Part shown: piece after piece, positions 7,541 through 15,302 of the stretch
Position numbering within the stretch: the stretch's first letter is position 1
Layout of the letters: every line of letters begins with the position of its first letter
NCBI GenBank assembly: GCA_009779405.1
Contig: WREI01000021.1
Location: 1 to 34,746 of the forward strand
Origin: Clostridiales bacterium
GTDB lineage: Bacteria > Bacillota > Clostridia > Christensenellales > CAG-138
DNA length: 34,746 bases
Reading direction: 5' to 3'
Notes under the pieces: model-generated
Databases searched by the model: none
Seen by the model: only the letters and a program-made list of their open reading frames with translations
Told to the model about the DNA's origin: nothing
Program-made: the position numbers and the translations under genes

Positions 7541-8851
7541 ATGAAGAAACTGATCACCTGCTTGATTGCGCTCTTGCTCGTCTTTGCAATGACCTTTGTC
7601 ATTGGCTGCACAGCAGGGCCGTCCGGCGACGACCCGAAGCCCCCCGTCTCCAACGGTGGCAACGATCCCGATGAACCCGACGAGCCCGATGGGCCGGACT
7701 GGGAGGGCATGGATTTGCCCGAACTGCTCGCGATGGCGCTGGAGGAACCCGGCAGCATCACCATCTATTCGACGACGACAAACGCCTATACGCTCATCCG
7801 AAAGATCGAAAAGGAATTTCCGGAGCTGAAGGGCAAGTTCGTCTATGTGGAATGCGATACGAACAACGTGGCGGATCGTATTACCATGGAAGCCGAGAGC
7901 AGCAACATCAACGCAGACGTGCTGCAAGTGAAGGATAACAGCGGCGAAGTATACTATGAGCTGGTGCAGTATGGCTATCTGGACATCTATCAGCCGCGCA
8001 GTGTTGCCGCGCATGTGGCGCCCGAGCTGCTCCGTTTCGGGATGCCCGCCTATGCCGGGTTCAGCCCTTGGTATTACAACACAGAGATGTATCCCGACGG
8101 TTGCCCGCTGACCAGTTGGTGGGACATTGTGGAGGGCTACAATACCGAGACCTGCAGCTACAAGGATGCCGCCGGGAACAACACGCAATTCTGGACCGTT
8201 TACACCAAGGACATCACCTCCGCGTCCTATGCGGCGCTGTGGGCGCAGTTGATTGTCGACGGCGATCTGATGGCAGAGCAGTATGAGAAGCAATTTGGCG
8301 AGCCCCTCGAATTCACCTACCACAAGTATCTGGCAAACTCGCCGGGCATCATGGAATTCGATGAGAACAACGGCGGCGTGGAGCTGTTCTGGCGCTTCTC
8401 GCAGCTGACCCAGACGGAATTGGACGATGGCGACGCGGTTGTGGAAGCCGTCAATAAGTCCCTGAAGGGTCCGACCATCGGTCTCTGTTCCGCTGGAAAG
8501 CGCGACAACGTAAACAGCGGCGCGACGATCGAGTGGGTCACGGGCTTGCAGCCCTACACGGCATTCATGGGTTGCGACTATCTGTATGTCACGCAAGGCA
8601 CAGATAACCCCGCAGGCGCCCGCTTCTTCATCCTGTACAGCTTGGGCGGCCCGGATGGCAAGAGCGGCGGCATGGATCCCTTCAATGCCCGCGGCACCTA
8701 TTGGTCCACGCGCGATGATTACACCTATGAATTCACCCCCTTCACCAAGGAAGAGGTCAACCTGAAGGCGCCCGACTTTGAGCTGATCTATTCCCAGTAT
8801 CCCAACGTGAAGTCCTACTGGATCTATTGGCGCAGCCTGGCCCCGAAATAA
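7541..8851 (+). CDS. Extracellular solute-binding lipoprotein of the ABC transporter (family 1, FbpA/AfuA-like)
   Basis: The 436-residue protein begins with a lipoprotein signal ending at the lipobox VIGC (Cys23), then a linker rich in Asp, Pro and Glu (residues 27-55). The mature part starts with a beta strand SITIYSTTTN, then a helix with KEFPEL, and carries NADVLQVKDNSG-like and GFSPWYYNTEMY segments. These are characteristic of family 1 binding proteins of the Fe(III)/AEP/sugar-phosphate class. The tyrosine pattern of iron-binding FbpA is not evident, which speaks against iron. It follows the ATPase gene by 33 bases with a strong AAAGGAGG site. The ligand is unknown; by context inositol or a phosphorylated derivative is proposed. 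Confidence 0.85.
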   Translation: MKKLITCLIALLLVFAMTFVIGCTAGPSGDDPKPPVSNGGNDPDEPDEPDGPDWEGMDLPELLAMALEEPGSITIYSTTTNAYTLIRKIEKEFPELKGKFVYVECDTNNVADRITMEAESSNINADVLQVKDNSGEVYYELVQYGYLDIYQPRSVAAHVAPELLRFGMPAYAGFSPWYYNTEMYPDGCPLTSWWDIVEGYNTETCSYKDAAGNNTQFWTVYTKDITSASYAALWAQLIVDGDLMAEQYEKQFGEPLEFTYHKYLANSPGIMEFDENNGGVELFWRFSQLTQTELDDGDAVVEAVNKSLKGPTIGLCSAGKRDNVNSGATIEWVTGLQPYTAFMGCDYLYVTQGTDNPAGARFFILYSLGGPDGKSGGMDPFNARGTYWSTRDDYTYEFTPFTKEEVNLKAPDFELIYSQYPNVKSYWIYWRSLAPK

Positions 8852-8869
8852 AGAAAGGCGGAAACCGAG

Positions 8870-9373
8870 ATGCAGAGCACAACTCCTTTGCGCAGGAAGA
8901 TAGACCGCTTTTGGGCGGGTCTGTTCCTGACCCCGGAGGGGCGTCCCAAGAGCGCAAAACTGCTGTATGCGTTCTGCCTGAGCATCGTGTTTGTGCTGAT
9001 ATACGGCTTTTGCTGGTGGTTTTTGGTCGGTGACCCCTTGGAGCAGGCGCTGTCAGGCATGCCCGCGTTCGTTCAGAAGCTGGTGCCGGCCATACTCCCG
9101 GGGCTTGCGGGCAGCATACCCTGTTGCGCGTTCTGGTTTGTCTTAAAGGACAAGAGCTATCTGCCCTTCATCTATGGCTGGCTGGCCGTCTTCGCCCTTG
9201 CCGTGCTGCTTACCCTGCTGTCGCTGATGGAGCGGGAGCTGTTGGGCATGATGCTGCTTTTATATGCCCAGGTCGTCCTGCCGGGACTGCTTATCGGCTC
9301 CGCGTTCAGTTGGGGCATGTATGTGCGTTGGCGGCGCAGGCGGCCGACGCCGGAAACCGATGCTGCGGATTGA
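8870..9373 (+). CDS. Small integral membrane protein, unknown function
   Basis: The 167-residue protein has a charged N-terminus with RRKIDRFWAG, four likely membrane segments (about residues 29-52, 66-90, 96-117 and 122-147) and an Arg-rich cytoplasmic tail. I do not recognise the family. It begins 18 bases after the binding-protein gene and overlaps the next gene by 14 bases, so it is part of the transporter operon. It might be an accessory membrane component or a stand-alone protein; nothing in the sequence decides. Confidence 0.7.
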   Translation: MQSTTPLRRKIDRFWAGLFLTPEGRPKSAKLLYAFCLSIVFVLIYGFCWWFLVGDPLEQALSGMPAFVQKLVPAILPGLAGSIPCCAFWFVLKDKSYLPFIYGWLAVFALAVLLTLLSLMERELLGMMLLLYAQVVLPGLLIGSAFSWGMYVRWRRRRPTPETDAAD

Positions 9374-10319
9374 TTGCATCAATGTGGGAGATGGGGACGC
9401 CATACTGATCCGCTTGGAGACGGAAGGCGTCACCCGCACCGTACTGGTGGACTGTGGCCGCCCGCTTGTGGAGTTTGTGCAGGGCTCGAAGCGAACTTCC
9501 TGCATCGATTACCTGATGCGGGAGGGCATCGAGCGGATAGACCTATTGGTCGTGTCGCATCTGCATTTGGATCATTTCGGCGGTGCCCTGGCAGTACTGC
9601 GCCACATCCCGGTGCGCCGCATGATCGCCCTCTGCCTTCCGCCGTCGGACGCGCGTTGGATCATCTGGCCGCAGCGGGAAGTGAAGACCGTCGTTGGTCT
9701 CTGCGATGCGCTGAACCTGTGGAACGACACCGTTAAACAGGCCAAAGCGCTGGGGACGGAGTGCGCGGAAGCCACAGCGGAGGAGCTTGCGTTAGGTGAC
9801 TTGCGTCTGCGCTTTTATCTGCCCGACCCCGCACTGCGCGCCCGCCAAAAAGCCCTGTTTTACAGGCTGTACAGCGGCGAGCTGCCCACGGAAACGGAGT
9901 TGCGCCTAATCTCGAGAGAGAGAAATTGCTCCAGTATTCTCCTATTGGCAGGATACGCGAACAGGCGCATACTTTTAGCGGGCGATTCCTATGCGGACTA
10001 TTGGCAGGGCATGGAGTTGCCCCCCTGCGACATCCTGAAACTGCCCCACCACGGCGACGGCAAATCCATGAACGAAGTGCTATTGCGCGCTCTGCAACCC
10101 GAATTTGCCGTGATCTCCTGTCAGAATGATCCGACGCAAAAGAAGGATCGCCCCAACGCGCGGGTATTGGAACTTTTGCTTCGGACTGTACCCCGGGTGC
10201 TCTGCACCGAGAACAGGGCATTCCCATTCTATCCCGCCGCAACGCATGATGCCGTTCGCTTCGGGATAGACAAGGCGGGCAGCATAAGCTGTCCTGTCCC
10301 TCCGGGGGAGGGACCGTGA
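9360..10319 (+). CDS. Metallo-beta-lactamase-fold hydrolase (ComEC-MBL-like)
   Basis: This 319-residue protein starts at ATG 9360, where the first strand MLRIDCINVGDGDAILI of an MBL fold begins. The HxHxDH metal motif is at residues 67-72 (SHLHLDHFGG), preceded by DCGRP at 31-35, and later come a GDSYADYW segment and an LPHHGDG motif. The arrangement is that of the stand-alone relatives of the ComEC C-terminal domain, which are phosphodiesterases or nucleases where known. No signal peptide is seen, so it should be cytoplasmic. It overlaps the upstream membrane protein by 14 bases. Its link to the transporter is unknown; hydrolysis of a phosphodiester such as a glycerophospho-inositol is one idea without direct support. 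Confidence 0.75.
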   Translation: MLRIDCINVGDGDAILIRLETEGVTRTVLVDCGRPLVEFVQGSKRTSCIDYLMREGIERIDLLVVSHLHLDHFGGALAVLRHIPVRRMIALCLPPSDARWIIWPQREVKTVVGLCDALNLWNDTVKQAKALGTECAEATAEELALGDLRLRFYLPDPALRARQKALFYRLYSGELPTETELRLISRERNCSSILLLAGYANRRILLAGDSYADYWQGMELPPCDILKLPHHGDGKSMNEVLLRALQPEFAVISCQNDPTQKKDRPNARVLELLLRTVPRVLCTENRAFPFYPAATHDAVRFGIDKAGSISCPVPPGEGP

Positions 10320-10332
10320 TATCGGTTACTGC

Positions 10333-10352
10333 CCCACGCGGCAGCGCGTGGG
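10333..10352 (+). other. Intergenic hairpin before the lipoprotein gene
   Basis: CCCACGC (10333-10339) pairs perfectly with GCGTGGG (10346-10352) around a 6-base loop. No T-run follows directly, so it is a poor terminator. It lies 33 bases ahead of the lipoprotein start and may protect or pause the message. Confidence 0.4.
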
Positions 10353-10385
10353 TATGTATACAAAAAAACTAAAATGGAGGCCAAT

Positions 10386-11444
10386 ATGAGGAAGTATCTT
10401 GCGATTCTGTTGGTGGTGCTGCTCGCATTTGCGATGGCAGCTTGCACCGCGACCCCCGTTGTGGATCCCCCTGTGGATGATCCCAACCCCCCGATTGATG
10501 ATCCCATTGACGACCCCGTGGACGATCCTGTGGATGACCCCGTGGACGACCCCGTCGTCGAAGAAATCGTCTATGCCCCCTACGCGATCCAGTTCAAGAA
10601 CAAGACCGGCGTCACCATGACCGGCCTTTGGCTCTATCCGACCGGCGCGGAAGATAAGGGCAACCCCCTCTTCTTAGAGCCCATACCCGATGCGGATGCG
10701 GACAAAGCAGCTTCCACCGTCTATGCCTATGTGGTTCGCCCGGCGGAAGGCACCTGTGATCTCTATGTCGAGTGGGAAGACGGCACCAATGCCACGCTAC
10801 CCGATCTGACGATCATTAACCACGACAAGTTCTCCATGAAGGGCGGCCAGGATGCGGCAGGCTGGGAACATGAGCCCATGGATGACGACGGCGAAGTCGC
10901 GATCGTCGACGCAATCGTTGCGGCAGGCAAGACCAATGACAACTTCTATGGCAATTATGTACTGCTCGGACTGGAAATCAAGAACAAGACCGGCAAGACC
11001 ATCACTGGTTGGTGGATCTATGAGACCGGCGGCGATTACACCCGGTATGGCAACATGATCGACAATGTGAAGATTCTCGCGGATCCGGGCGATGAGCACG
11101 ATGAAGAAGCGGAAAGGGATCTCTCATGGGTTGATTTGCCGACACCCTGGATCTCCACCGCAGAAGGAGACAGCCCCTATATCTTCTGTTTCTTCATCCG
11201 TCCGGTCGCCCCGTCTTATGAAGTACGCGTCGAGTTTGCAGATGGCCAGATTCTGATCCTGCCGGATTATGATCTGCTCACGCCGAACGCGGATGGCTTC
11301 TGCTTCAATGAGATCTCTATGAAGGGCATCACAGACCTCGACTCTCCCCCCAAGTATGACAACGGTGATCCCGAACCGTTGTACTACTTAATATGGGCCA
11401 AGCTGACGGCTCCGGCGGGCGACGGATGGTATCCGAAATTCTAA
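10386..11444 (+). CDS. Lipoprotein with a duplicated beta domain, unknown function
   Basis: This 352-residue protein starts at ATG 10386, five bases after a GGAGG site; an ATG 12 bases earlier has none. The signal MRKYLAILLVVLLAFAMAAC ends in a lipobox Cys20. A linker of repeated Asp-Asp-Pro-Val units follows (about residues 25-58). The rest consists of two similar halves: IQFKNKTGVTMTGLWLYPTG pairs with LEIKNKTGKTITGWWIYETG; later CDLYVEWEDG pairs with YEVRVEFADG, and KFSMKGG with EISMKGI. Each half looks like a beta-sandwich module of about 130 residues. It is the last gene of the transporter operon and would sit on the outer face of the membrane. A binding role is plausible but not shown; I know no family name. 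Confidence 0.75.
   Translation: MRKYLAILLVVLLAFAMAACTATPVVDPPVDDPNPPIDDPIDDPVDDPVDDPVDDPVVEEIVYAPYAIQFKNKTGVTMTGLWLYPTGAEDKGNPLFLEPIPDADADKAASTVYAYVVRPAEGTCDLYVEWEDGTNATLPDLTIINHDKFSMKGGQDAAGWEHEPMDDDGEVAIVDAIVAAGKTNDNFYGNYVLLGLEIKNKTGKTITGWWIYETGGDYTRYGNMIDNVKILADPGDEHDEEAERDLSWVDLPTPWISTAEGDSPYIFCFFIRPVAPSYEVRVEFADGQILILPDYDLLTPNADGFCFNEISMKGITDLDSPPKYDNGDPEPLYYLIWAKLTAPAGDGWYPKF
10497..10556 (+). repeat. Five tandem 12-base units coding for Asp-Asp-Pro-(Val/Ile)
   Basis: Five consecutive 12-base units of the form GAY-GAY-CCY-(GTN/ATT) encode the acidic linker of the lipoprotein. The units differ mostly at third codon positions, as expected for an old repeat kept for its protein sequence. 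Copy number may vary between strains. Confidence 0.75.
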
Positions 11445-11463
11445 TTCATTCAGTGCACAGTCT

Positions 11464-11499
11464 GCGAAGAACCGGAACCAACCGGTTCTTCGCTGTTTT
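11464..11499 (+). terminator. Rho-independent terminator of the transporter operon
   Basis: GCGAAGAACCGG (11464-11475) pairs perfectly over 12 bases with CCGGTTCTTCGC (11482-11493), loop AACCAA, followed by TGTTTT. It lies 20 bases after the lipoprotein stop and separates the plus-strand operon from the convergent minus-strand operon. Confidence 0.85.
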
Positions 11500-11513
11500 G
11501 GGGATATACAGTT

Positions 11514-11668
11514 AGGAGGGAAATATGCAGACGCGGTTAGGTCTGCTGTCCAAAGCATTTTATGTAAACAATGTCGGCTGGGATTTTGAAAAGGATTGGA
11601 ATTGGGTGGGAGAGGACGCGAGGGGCATCCCCAACCCGGTTCTCCGCGCTTGCTTTTTGGGGAGGGGA
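11514..11668 (+). pseudogene. Possible gene remnant with an intact ribosome binding site
   Basis: A near-perfect AGGAGG (11514-11519) is followed after five bases by ATG 11525 and an open frame beginning MQTRLGLLSKAFYVNNVGWD. The frame stays open past 11669 only because it then runs antisense to the larA-like gene. The first 45 or so codons are therefore the only part that could be independent. They match nothing I recognise. It may be the 5' stub of a gene lost when the two operons came together, or a real small protein. The stretch 11500-11668 otherwise holds no gene, and no clear terminator for the minus-strand operon. Confidence 0.3.
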
Positions 11669-12949
11669 TTATGGAATAAATTTCTCGCGGTTGATCCACA
11701 GACCCAGCGCAGGATTCGGAATATAGAAGACGCGTTCGCCATCCGCCATGGTATTGTATCCATAGCGCAATTTTTGCAGATTATAGCGGCGCAGCATCTC
11801 TGCGCAATCGGCACTTCCGTAATGCACGGATTCAATTTCTTTGCGGAAAGAGGGTTGGACCGCATATGTGATGCCGAACCTGCCGTCGGCGGATCCGTGA
11901 ATCAAGTGTGCCGCCGCACCCATATTGGCGCGCAGATCGGCGTTTTCGGGGTTCTGAAACAGTTGCAGAGCGGTCTCGCGTCCGCAGTAGCCATATTTCC
12001 GTATCAGCGCGTCCACCTGCGCGTCCTCGCCGAAACGCGCAACGCCGGGGGCAAGCACCAGCAGCTCACCGCCGTCCGCAATCGCCATACGCGTGCGGTA
12101 TACGGATTTGTTCCCCAGCCAGGTGCTCTTAAATTCCTCCGGGTCGAGGTAAACGATACATTTCCGTATGCCCTCGTCCACGAAATCGATATTCTTCTCC
12201 TGCGAAAGCAATATAGCAGCTTCTAAGGCGTCCCGCTCCGCGCCGCCAAACAGGCCATGGGTGAGAATCTCGCCCTCCGGTGCCGTCGTAACCGTAAGCA
12301 GGAACAGAACGGGCAACTGCGTCAGGTATTTCGCAAGCGCATAGTCAAAAATCGCGCGCACGGGCGTATGGTCGCGCCCCATCATGCGTTCCATCCCGTA
12401 AACCGCACCGATCATATGGCTCTTATTGATCATATCCGCACCGCCCACGCCCACAAACAGGTTTTTCGCGTGGTTGCTCATCCCGATAACTTCGTGCGGC
12501 ACGACCTGCCCGACCGATAAGATCAGATCATATCCGCCCTCGACCACCCGGCGGTTGAGCTCCACCTCTATGGGTTCCGTCCACAGCCCCTCACTGCGCG
12601 CCGCAATCCACTCGCCTGGAATCTCCCCCAAGCGCAGCAAATCCGCGCGCCAGTTGTGTATCAGAAAGCTCTCGAAGGGGATATCCCCGAACATCTGCGC
12701 GGCTTCCCCGCGCGTCATGGGCAGATGCGTCCCGAGCGCGGGCAGTATATCCACCTGCGCGCCGCGGCTCGCATAATAATGATAGCATATATTTGTCAGA
12801 AAGCTCGCGTTGCTGTGCAGGCGCGTATGATCCGGCGGGATAATCAACACGCGCTTCGCAGGGCGTGACTGCAACAGCTGCAACAGACCGCTCTGTAGCT
12901 CCTCATTCGTTAAGCCCCGTTCCGACCGGGCGCGCAAACACAAGTCCAT
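11669..12949 (-). CDS. LarA-family nickel-pincer racemase/epimerase (candidate D-gluconate/D-mannonate 2-epimerase)
   Basis: This 426-residue protein belongs to the LarA superfamily (DUF2088). PPDHTR gives Asp40 and Arg43, LGTHLPMT gives His75, and a VVPHEVIGMSNHAKN segment gives His152 and Lys162, with His178 in NKSHM. The spacing of His152, Lys162 and His178 (10 and 16 residues) equals that of LarA His174, Lys184 and His200, which act in catalysis and hold the nickel pincer cofactor. The superfamily includes 2-epimerases of hydroxy acids, D-gluconate 2-epimerase among them. It is last in the inositol operon, 3 bases after the mannonate-forming SDR. The likely substrate is D-mannonate, giving D-gluconate; this is inference. 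The cofactor genes larB, larC and larE are not in the window. Confidence 0.8.
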   Translation of the reverse strand: MDLCLRARSERGLTNEELQSGLLQLLQSRPAKRVLIIPPDHTRLHSNASFLTNICYHYYASRGAQVDILPALGTHLPMTRGEAAQMFGDIPFESFLIHNWRADLLRLGEIPGEWIAARSEGLWTEPIEVELNRRVVEGGYDLILSVGQVVPHEVIGMSNHAKNLFVGVGGADMINKSHMIGAVYGMERMMGRDHTPVRAIFDYALAKYLTQLPVLFLLTVTTAPEGEILTHGLFGGAERDALEAAILLSQEKNIDFVDEGIRKCIVYLDPEEFKSTWLGNKSVYRTRMAIADGGELLVLAPGVARFGEDAQVDALIRKYGYCGRETALQLFQNPENADLRANMGAAAHLIHGSADGRFGITYAVQPSFRKEIESVHYGSADCAEMLRRYNLQKLRYGYNTMADGERVFYIPNPALGLWINREKFIP

Positions 12950-12952
12950 GGC

Positions 12953-13819
12953 TCAAACTCCCGAATAGGCGGAGAAGCCGCCGTCTATGGGCAGCACCAC
13001 GCCCGTCACAAAGGCAGAAGCGCGGGGGTCCAGCAAAAACAGCAGGCCCCCCAGCAGTTCCTCGGGCTGCCCGAAGCGCTCCATCGGCGTATTGCGCAGT
13101 ATCTTCCCTGTGCGGGCCGTGGGCGTGCCGTCGTCATTCCAGAGCAGCTTGGCATTTTGCGCCGTGGAGAAGAAACCCGGTGCAAGCGCGTTGACGCGGA
13201 TCCCGCTCTTGGCAAAGTGCACGGCCAGCCACTGCGTAAAGTTGGACACGGCGGCTTTAGCCGCGCTGTAGGCGGGTATCTTGGTCAGCGGCGTAAAGGC
13301 GTTCATAGAGCTGATATTGAGAATGCAGCCCCCGCGCCCAACCATATCCCGCGCAAAGACCTGGGTTGGCAGCAGGGTACCCTTCAAATTCAGGCCGAAC
13401 ACAAAATCAAAGCCCGCAGGATCCAAATCAAAGAAGCTCTTTTTATCCGCGGAAGCCAAGACGGCGGGATCGAAAAACTCATCGTCCGTGGTGGCGCGCG
13501 GACTGTTGCCGCCCGCGCCGTTGATCAGAATGTCACAGCTGCCGAAAGTCTTGAGCACCACGCGCCGCGCCGCTTCCACGCTCTCCTTTTCGAGTACATT
13601 CGTTTTGATCGCAATGGCGCCGCCGCCGACCATGATACTCTCCCTCTCGGTGGCAATCTCCATTGCAGTCAGTTGTGCCATCTCTTCGTTCAAATCCAAA
13701 ATGGCGACCCTTGCGCCACAGGCGGCGAGCGCCTTGGCAAACATGGCGCAGAGCACGCCCGCGCCGCCGGTCACCACGGCAACCTTGCCGTGCATGTTGG
13801 GCCTATAAGGAAGCTGCAT
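12953..13819 (-). CDS. uxuB: SDR oxidoreductase, UxuB/YjmF-like D-mannonate oxidoreductase (fructuronate reductase)
   Basis: This 288-residue short-chain dehydrogenase has a nucleotide-binding turn VTGGAGVL (residues 16-23), NGAGG (100-104) and the catalytic Ser170/171, Tyr184 and Lys188 in PAYSAAKAAV. Features such as FTQWLAVHFAKSGIRVNALAPG and a C-terminus PIDGGFSAYSGV are those of the Bacillus YjmF-type mannonate oxidoreductases. The reaction is D-fructuronate plus NAD(P)H to D-mannonate. It takes the product of UxaE encoded upstream and delivers mannonate to the next step. AAGGAAA precedes the ATG. The exact hexuronate substrate is assigned from similarity and context. Confidence 0.8.
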   Translation of the reverse strand: MQLPYRPNMHGKVAVVTGGAGVLCAMFAKALAACGARVAILDLNEEMAQLTAMEIATERESIMVGGGAIAIKTNVLEKESVEAARRVVLKTFGSCDILINGAGGNSPRATTDDEFFDPAVLASADKKSFFDLDPAGFDFVFGLNLKGTLLPTQVFARDMVGRGGCILNISSMNAFTPLTKIPAYSAAKAAVSNFTQWLAVHFAKSGIRVNALAPGFFSTAQNAKLLWNDDGTPTARTGKILRNTPMERFGQPEELLGGLLFLLDPRASAFVTGVVLPIDGGFSAYSGV

Positions 13820-13837
13820 AAATTCGTTTCCTTTCTC

Positions 13838-15286
13838 TCAGACTGTGTATGTGGATGCGGCGGTTGCGCCGCCCGTTCCCGTCCAATTGTTGTGGAAAAA
13901 CTGTCTGCGAGGTGCGTCCACGCGCTCATAACCGTGCGCGCCGAAATAGTCCCGCTGTGCTTGCAGGAGGTTGGCGGGCAAACTCGCTGTGGTATAGCCG
14001 TCGAAATAGTGCAGCGCGGCGGAGAAAGCGGGGGAGGGGATGCCCGCAAGCACGGCCTCGGCCACGACCTTGCGCCAGGCGGGCAGCAAGCCCGCCACGG
14101 TCTGCGAAAAATAGGGATCCAGCAGCAGGTTGGTAAGCGCGGGATTGCGCGCATAAGCTTCCCGAATCTCCCCTAAAAACACGCTTCGTATAATACAGCC
14201 GCCGCGCCAGAGCAGGGCTATCCCCCCATAGTTCAGATCCCAGCCGTTCGCCTGCGAGACCGCCCGCATCAGCGCGTAGCCCTGCGCATAGGAGACGATC
14301 TTGGATGCATAGAGCGCGTCGCGTATGGCGTCTGTCATAGCCTGCCTATCTCCCGTAAACACAATCTTTTCGCGCGGGAATACGGACGCGGCTTGCATAC
14401 GCTCCGCCTTCTGCGCGGATAGGCAGCGGGCGAAAACCGCTTCCCCAATCAGGGTCAGGGGTACGCCCTCGTCCAACGCGGCGATACAGGTCCACTTGCC
14501 TGTACCCTTTTGTCCGGCAGCATCCAAGATTTTATCCACAAGCGCGCCCCCGTCCGCGTCCCGGTAAGCCAAAATATCGGCGGTAATCTCAATCAGATAG
14601 CTGGAGAGCGGGCCCCGGTTCCATTCAGCAAACACGGCAGCAATCTCTGCCGCCTCCATCCCCAGCAAATTCCGCATCAGGTGATAGGCTTCGCAAATCA
14701 GCTGCATATCGCCGTATTCGATCCCGTTGTGCACCATTTTTACAAAGTGGCCCGCGCCCCCGCTGCCCACCCAGTCGCAACAGGTACTGCCATCGACCGC
14801 TTTCGCGGCGATGGCCTGAAAAATGGGTTTGACAAGGGGCCAGGCGGCGGTTGACCCGCCCGGCATCATGGAGGGGCCACGCAAAGCGCCCTCCTCACCG
14901 CCGGAAACGCCTGTGCCGATATAGAGCAGGCCCCGGTTCTCCACGTAAGTGCAGCGCCGCACGGTATCGGGGAAGTGGCTGTTCCCGCCATCGATAATCA
15001 GATCGCCCGGTTCTAATACGGCGAGCAACTTTTCAATATAATCGTCCACAGGCTGCCCGGCCTTCACCAATAGCATAACCTTGCGCGGCTTGCTAAGCGC
15101 GTCGCGCAGGGCCTCCAAGCTGTGGCAACCGTAAACGCGCTTGCCCTTCGCCCGCCCGGCGACAAAGGCGTCCACTTTCTCGACGGTTCGGTTGTATACC
15201 GCCACGGAAAAGCCCTTGCTCTCCAAGTTCATAACCAGATTCTCGCCCATCACGGCAAGGCCTATCAACCCGATATCCGCTTGCAT
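13838..15286 (-). CDS. gnd: 6-phosphogluconate dehydrogenase (decarboxylating), full-length dimeric type
   Basis: The 482 residues match the usual length of the classical enzyme. Visible are the nucleotide-binding GLAVMGENL (9-17), IIDGGNSHF (97-105), GVSGGEEGALRGPS (126-139), the catalytic Lys183 and Glu190 in HFVKMVHNGIEYGD, GQKGTGKW, and the C-terminal RRQFFHNNWTG that completes the partner subunit's site. It converts 6-phospho-D-gluconate and NADP to ribulose 5-phosphate, CO2 and NADPH. The start has a strong AAGGAGGG. Its place between a sugar-acid kinase and a mannonate-forming SDR is unusual for an inositol operon. It implies that gluconate 6-phosphate is an intermediate here. Confidence 0.92.
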   Translation of the reverse strand: MQADIGLIGLAVMGENLVMNLESKGFSVAVYNRTVEKVDAFVAGRAKGKRVYGCHSLEALRDALSKPRKVMLLVKAGQPVDDYIEKLLAVLEPGDLIIDGGNSHFPDTVRRCTYVENRGLLYIGTGVSGGEEGALRGPSMMPGGSTAAWPLVKPIFQAIAAKAVDGSTCCDWVGSGGAGHFVKMVHNGIEYGDMQLICEAYHLMRNLLGMEAAEIAAVFAEWNRGPLSSYLIEITADILAYRDADGGALVDKILDAAGQKGTGKWTCIAALDEGVPLTLIGEAVFARCLSAQKAERMQAASVFPREKIVFTGDRQAMTDAIRDALYASKIVSYAQGYALMRAVSQANGWDLNYGGIALLWRGGCIIRSVFLGEIREAYARNPALTNLLLDPYFSQTVAGLLPAWRKVVAEAVLAGIPSPAFSAALHYFDGYTTASLPANLLQAQRDYFGAHGYERVDAPRRQFFHNNWTGTGGATAASTYTV

Positions 15287-15302
15287 CGTTTCCCTCCTTA
15301 TA

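Noticed and set aside
6974-8596. Long open frame of 540 codons on the minus strand
   Set aside because: It is antisense to the ATPase and binding-protein genes, has no recognisable domains, and reflects codon bias of the plus-strand genes.
4332-8851. Reading the ABC transporter as a ferric-iron importer
   Set aside because: The family resemblance to FbpABC is real, but the binding protein lacks an evident iron-binding tyrosine pair. The operon is also under a sugar-type LacI operator, with no Fur-like site seen.
11525-12226. A 233-codon plus-strand gene overlapping larA
   Set aside because: Beyond about codon 45 it is fully antisense to a gene with conserved catalytic residues; only the 5' part is kept as a possible remnant.
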